From the NCBI RefSeq assembly GCF_024733565.1, contig NZ_JANIOC010000003.1:186001-250000 (forward strand): a stretch of DNA of 64,000 nucleotides, in the 5' to 3' direction. The notes below the pieces were generated by a model that did not search any database, was not told the origin of the DNA, and saw only the letters and a program-made list of their open reading frames with translations. This DNA is from Rossellomorea sp. SC111. Its GTDB lineage: Bacteria > Bacillota > Bacilli > Bacillales > Bacillaceae_B. Both the position numbers and the translations under genes were made by a program. Shown piece by piece: positions 59,753 through 64,000 of this stretch; the stretch's first letter is position 1, and every line of letters starts with the position of its first letter.

Positions 59753-62263
59753 TTACTTAAAAAGATTTCCATATTCACTTTTAATAAATTTTGTTTTTTG
59801 CTGGTGATATTTCTTAACATACCCTAATATAGTTTGTTTTTTTAGAACGTCCTTTTGGTTTTCATACAAATGAAGGCAAAGCGCTTGGTAAATCGCGTAT
59901 TTTATTTCAATTAGATCATTTTGGCTAAGATCATTCCTTGTTACATTTGGAATTACTTCTTCATTTTTAATATTAATATTTAATTCCTTAATGGATAAAT
60001 TTAGAAGGATAAAAGGAATATCTAAACTAAATTTTTTTACAAATACATTTCTGACAAATAAATCAAAATTCTCCCTGTTAATAACACTATACTTTAAATA
60101 CTTAGTGGAATTAATAGGTAAAAACACACGATTATTATCAATGTTGAAAATTATCTTTTCCTCAATTTCAAAGAACGAACCCGCTGAATAATCATGTCCA
60201 TACCCTTCTAGATCATCTAGATTTAAATCTGGAAATATACTATTACCGTGATTCAAAAAACCTTCAGGAGCATCATCCATTAATTCCCTTTTCGCAATTA
60301 TAGTCATATACTTAGGATCATTTTTTTCAATGTAAAGATCCTTAGCATCTTCACTATCATCTATAAGTTCAAAGATTTTATCTAATTCTTCACCATCTGC
60401 TATTATTGGAAAATTTAAGACTGTTAATTTATTATCATGTAAAAAATCTAATAATTGAAATTTGCCTTCGTTCTCATCAAGTGGAATCAATGATTCCCCA
60501 TCATAAATGAACGGTTCACCTTTATATTGAATATCTTCAATACTTGACTCAAAAATATAGTCAAAGTTATTTTGCACAAGATTAACTTGAGCATCTATTC
60601 CATTAAAATATTTAGATAAATTAACAAATTGTTTACCCTCATGACGGAAAAATTGATGGTCTATTTTTTCTATAACTTCTTCATCAATATTTATGTATAT
60701 GATGTTTATTTCATCAGTTAGAAAGTGACTATTCAAAAACTTCTTCAAGGTATCTAAATTTTCCCAACAATCCATAAATTGATTATAACTTAGAGTAACT
60801 TCTGTTCCCTGATTTTGAACTGCAGTATGATGGTTAATACACACAAATTCATCATACTTAGACAAATCAACCTCAAACAATTCTGGCTCATTCATATGTC
60901 TGGTTCTTACTTTAACTACATCTGATAACATAAAACAAGCTAAAAAACCAATTCCATAATTTCCGATTGGTTTATACCTAAATCCTTTAAGAGTATAATC
61001 GTCAGATTTATAAAATGAAGCTCCTAATTTCAAAAAATAGTTCTTTAATACATGGAGGTTCATCCCAATCCCATTATCTTTAATGGTAACTGTATTATTT
61101 TTTTTATCCAGCGTAATCCTAATTTCCGGATTGTACTCCTCGTCACCAAACTGCTTATTTTTGTTGATAATCTCTTTTTTTAACTTACAAGCATCTATAC
61201 TATTTTGAATTAACTCTCTTAGTCCGTGCTTCTTTTCACCATACAATTGTTGACCCATTAATAACTTAGTTAACTGATCATAGTTAACTTTAAATTTCAT
61301 ATCAGCAATTGTATAGCCCTCGGATTTAATAAAGTTATAAACTTTGGGATGTAAAAGCAGTCGATATTTTTTTGAAAACCCCTGTGTTAAATCATTAGCG
61401 TTATTGATTTCTGCATTAATCCAGTTTATGTAACTCAATATTTTTCTGTGAATAAATGGGTTGCTACATCTACCATGAAGCTCAATTACTTTAAAATCAT
61501 TTTCAACATGTTTAATCTTTTCTGTGTTTTCGATAGAGAAATGTTGTACCCACTCTGCTTTACTTATTCCTTGAGGACGTATGGATTCAAACAAAGATGG
61601 AGGTGTTCGTTGACTATCAAAATCTAGTATATCAGCAAGCCTTAGAATTATCGAACAGAACTGAGGATTATATGTATACTCACCTTTTTGCCCATATGTA
61701 TCTAAATTTTGTTTTATCCATGAAATATCTTCAGTGTGGGATTGACAAATAAGTGCTATTTGATCTTCAAAAGTAGTGTTAAACATATTTGGAATTATCA
61801 AATCGTCTTTTAAGAACCGTTTTACAAACTCAGCGGATCTAAAAGCATGAACTCTTCTTATGTAATCCTGAATAGCTTGTTCTTCGTCACCATTAAATTT
61901 TTTGAGAACAGCATCATACTCTATTTCACTATAAGAAAGTTCTCCATTTTTTATTCCTTTAACTTCTTTGTCTGTAGCAGCCATTCCAATATCATGTAGT
62001 AAAGCAGAGAATGCCAACAATGCTAATTCAAAATCATTTAGTCTATTCAAATCTGGGACTAGTTTACCCATATAATCCATAATTCTTAAAGAGTGATTAA
62101 TATCATGTAGTGTATAACTAGGAAAAACTTGACTAATTCTAGTATTTAATAATGGTTCAACTTTTCTATAAACTTTAATCAAGCCATTATAGAAATCTGT
62201 ATTCCTTTCCTTTAAAAGTGAAATTATTTGCACGGAATCCAACGCTAATATTTGCACTGTCAA
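59753..62263 (-). CDS. HD-domain/HSP90-type ATPase fusion protein
   Basis: An 836-aa two-part enzyme. The N-terminal part (about 1-240) is an HD phosphohydrolase: YTLHDINHSLRIMDYM (51), ALLHDIGMA (90), ICQSHTED and IILRLADILDFD. The centre (about 330-480) is a GHKL/HSP90-type ATPase: LRELIQNSIDACK (N-box), DNGIGMN (G1), PIGNYGIGFLACF (G2). The last 350 residues are unassigned. TTG start at 62263, six bases after GGGAGGG. It follows a small gene inside the tRNA island, which suggests a defence or stress role, not shown by sequence alone. Confidence 0.88.
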   Translation of the reverse strand: MTVQILALDSVQIISLLKERNTDFYNGLIKVYRKVEPLLNTRISQVFPSYTLHDINHSLRIMDYMGKLVPDLNRLNDFELALLAFSALLHDIGMAATDKEVKGIKNGELSYSEIEYDAVLKKFNGDEEQAIQDYIRRVHAFRSAEFVKRFLKDDLIIPNMFNTTFEDQIALICQSHTEDISWIKQNLDTYGQKGEYTYNPQFCSIILRLADILDFDSQRTPPSLFESIRPQGISKAEWVQHFSIENTEKIKHVENDFKVIELHGRCSNPFIHRKILSYINWINAEINNANDLTQGFSKKYRLLLHPKVYNFIKSEGYTIADMKFKVNYDQLTKLLMGQQLYGEKKHGLRELIQNSIDACKLKKEIINKNKQFGDEEYNPEIRITLDKKNNTVTIKDNGIGMNLHVLKNYFLKLGASFYKSDDYTLKGFRYKPIGNYGIGFLACFMLSDVVKVRTRHMNEPELFEVDLSKYDEFVCINHHTAVQNQGTEVTLSYNQFMDCWENLDTLKKFLNSHFLTDEINIIYINIDEEVIEKIDHQFFRHEGKQFVNLSKYFNGIDAQVNLVQNNFDYIFESSIEDIQYKGEPFIYDGESLIPLDENEGKFQLLDFLHDNKLTVLNFPIIADGEELDKIFELIDDSEDAKDLYIEKNDPKYMTIIAKRELMDDAPEGFLNHGNSIFPDLNLDDLEGYGHDYSAGSFFEIEEKIIFNIDNNRVFLPINSTKYLKYSVINRENFDLFVRNVFVKKFSLDIPFILLNLSIKELNINIKNEEVIPNVTRNDLSQNDLIEIKYAIYQALCLHLYENQKDVLKKQTILGYVKKYHQQKTKFIKSEYGNLFK

Positions 62264-62473
62264 AAAAATCCCTCCCAAGTATAAAAGTATTGACACTTTT
62301 CTTTTAATATAGGAATCTGTCTTCTATATGGTAAACAATACCACATTATTAATAGCAAATAAAACTTAATAATATCAAAACTATAGGCCTTATATTTTTA
62401 AAATAACAATGTTATCGCTCGATAAGAGTATTAAAAAGGTGGCCAATACAATTAACCACCATGTTTCTTCACT

Positions 62474-62800
62474 TTAGTTATAGTTGCCACCTAAGAACTT
62501 AAACTTCACTATAATTTCTGTACTAATCACTATGTTCTCATCTTTTTCATTTAATGAACGGGCTTTATTTTCATCTACTATTTTAATAGATGCACTTGGA
62601 TACTTTTCTTCAAGAATATCAATTAACCTCTCTAAAGTTGCAGTAAAAACATTTAGATCCATTTTTTTTGATATTCCGTTAATTAATTTTTTACTAAGAG
62701 CAGTATTATCTACTTCCTCAACAGTAATTTGAACATCAATTTCTTCTCTTCCTTGTTTCAAAAAAATATTAATTAGCTCGGTATGTAAAGTATACGCCAT
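62474..62800 (-). CDS. Small partner protein of the HD-ATPase operon
   Basis: The 108-aa acidic protein starts MAYTLHTELINIFLKQGREE; alternating beta strands (VQITVEEVDN, ASIKIVDENK, IVISTEIIVKFKFLGG) around a helix (FTATLERLIDILEEKYP). No family recognised. ATG at 62800 after GGAGGTG. It precedes the HD-ATPase by 210 bp on the same strand; a regulatory or effector partner role is inferred. Confidence 0.6.
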   Translation of the reverse strand: MAYTLHTELINIFLKQGREEIDVQITVEEVDNTALSKKLINGISKKMDLNVFTATLERLIDILEEKYPSASIKIVDENKARSLNEKDENIVISTEIIVKFKFLGGNYN

Positions 62801-62809
62801 TTGAATCAC

Positions 62810-63312
62810 CTCCGTTCTTTTCGTTAAATTATAATATAATTTCCATTAATTAGGTAAAAAATGACGGTTTTCCGATACTATATCCTTTCTCTTCACTATT
62901 GATAAAACTCCATTTATTCCATTATTACACAAAAATATAGGATACATTCCGAATTTGTAACTATGTCCTCCCTTCAAAGGCAATAGAGAGTGTTAAAATT
63001 TTGTGACGTGTGTCTGTACCTGCAAACTATTCATATATATAAAGAAAGATATAGCAGAAAATCCCCCGTACATACTGATACTAGTGTAGTAGACTATTTA
63101 AAAGACGGGTTTTATTAGTTTATGTAACAATCTCGTGAATTTCACCCATAATATTCCATCGATCTAATATACGAAATATGGAGCGCTTCAAATACGACAC
63201 TCCAGTGATTGATATTCATTTGAGCAATCCCCGTATAGCTTCGAAATGTGCAAGTGGTTTTTCTCTAAGGGAGTTATTGGGTATCTCAATTTCAACTCCA
63301 TTAATTTCAATT
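62810..63312. other. Intergenic region with decayed coding traces
   Basis: No intact gene. Minus-strand traces IEINGVEIEIPNNSLREKPL (63220-63300) suggest an eroded gene of unknown family next to the integrase relic. Confidence 0.35.
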
Positions 63313-63764
63313 TTAGTCTAGTGAGCAAAGTTCTTTTAGTCTTAATCCAACATGAGCAAAAGTAAGCATAATTGCAAGGTCACGCAACCCAACGAATTGT
63401 GTTATATCAGGAGAATCCAACAATCTTTCTTTAAACAGTAATTCATGAACGTTCTTCCCGCTCTCATTCTTGCATTTATCGAAGATACAGCCCTATTTTG
63501 CTCTAGCATATGCTCCACCCAGTTCTCGATGTCCTGTGTCTTCATGGCCCTTACATCGTTTATGCGTACATCAATTTCAACAAAAGCTCTAAATGGTCCC
63601 TTCAGTTCTTTTTGATAATACATAATTGTATCTGGCGAAAGTCCTTTAATTTTACAATGCTTAAAGAATTCCTCAGACGCTTGTTGAAAATCTTTTACTG
63701 GTTGTTCCTGTTTTTTAATAAGTTTTTCTAAAACGTTTGGATCGACTGCTTTTCTCCTCGACAT
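63313..63764 (-). pseudogene. Island integrase, truncated and frameshifted
   Basis: Tyrosine integrase relic. The N-terminal SAM-like domain (KDFQQASEEFFKHCKIKG, MKTQDIENWVEHMLEQNRAV) runs to a stop at 63402; another frame resumes LLDSPDITQFVGLRDLAIML, HVGLRLKELCSLD to a stop at 63313, keeping the first catalytic-domain Arg. HxxR and Tyr are lost. It lies directly beside the tRNA-Arg, the standard position for the gene that inserted the island. Confidence 0.85.
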
Positions 63765-63827
63765 ATAAAGCCCTGCATTGCGTGGTATTCGTTACGTGGT
63801 ACTCACGAATGAAAAGCACCCAAACAA

Positions 63828-63871
63828 AAAAGTTCCTGCGCTTGTATAAAAATCATACAAACACAGGAACT
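63828..63871 (-). terminator. tRNA-Arg terminator
   Basis: GTTCCTGcGCTTGTAT pairs with ATACAAaCACAGGAAC; T-run on the minus strand (63823-63828). Confidence 0.8.
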
Positions 63872-63886
63872 CGTTGAATTAAACTA

Positions 63887-63958
63887 CGCCCTCGGAGGGA
63901 ATCGAACCCCCATCTTAAGAACCGGAATCTTACGTGCTATCCGTTGCACCACGAGGGC
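63887..63958 (-). tRNA. tRNA-Arg (anticodon CCG)
   Basis: Folds as a full cloverleaf: acceptor GCCCTCG/CGAGGGC, D-stem GTGC/GCAC, anticodon stem TAAGA/TCTTA with loop TTCCGGT (anticodon CCG, reads CGG), T-arm GGGGG-TTCGATT-CCCTC, discriminator G. CCA is not encoded. Integration target of the island to its left. Confidence 0.95.
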
Positions 63959-64000
63959 ATGAAATGAATAACCGTCACGAATATATATTATAAGCCAGAT

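Overview
The window is chromosomal DNA from a low-to-moderate GC, Gram-positive, endospore-former-type Bacillaceae bacterium (Bacillus/Rossellomorea-like). The evidence is the quinol oxidase operon qoxABCD, the yvaK-rnr-smpB-ssrA locus, the cggR-gapA-pgk-tpiA-gpmI-eno glycolytic operon with a recognisable CggR operator, sigL, strong AGGAGG ribosome binding sites, and a 2.8-kresidue WapA-type wall protein. The species cannot be named from sequence alone.

Layout. (1) 1-22.4 kb is conserved core, nearly all on the minus strand: qoxABCD (qoxD cut by the window edge), a copper module (copY-copZ-copA with two cop-box operators, plus a 16-cysteine Csp-like copper store), then tmRNA, smpB, rnr, carboxylesterase and secG, then the glycolytic operon, a glutaredoxin-like gene and sigma-54. 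The tmRNA gene is interrupted in its T-loop by a 277-nt insertion with the features of a group I intron. (2) 22.4-55.7 kb is accessory. It opens with four tandem tyrosine recombinases arranged as two related A-B pairs and flanked by candidate attachment sequence; a decayed recombinase copy with the same flanking sequence lies at 47 kb. It goes on with a decayed IS110-family element, broken genes, an ECF sigma/anti-sigma pair, secreted proteins, a WapA/Rhs polymorphic toxin with a HINT domain and GIY-YIG nuclease tip followed by an Imm26-like immunity gene, a LysR regulator divergent from an MFS exporter, a DUF692-like metalloenzyme, a SEFIR (TIR-like) protein and a DnaQ-like exonuclease. (3) 55.7-63.95 kb is an 8.2-kb genomic island inserted at tRNA-Arg(CCG). 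The intact tRNA is at the right end and a broken direct repeat of it at the left. Inside are a dead integrase, a resolvase with a res-like upstream region, an HNH nuclease, a type I restriction hsdS remnant, and a two-gene operon encoding a small protein and an HD-domain/HSP90-type ATPase fusion, which is the best candidate here for an uncharacterised defence system.

How the parts fit: the core supplies respiration, glycolysis, trans-translation and copper homeostasis. The accessory stretch shows repeated insertion and decay, with intergenic spaces carrying a dispersed CCTGCCC-centred repeat and one copy of a GC-rich, Bacillus-type palindromic repeat. Function calls are from reading translated sequences; no database search was run.
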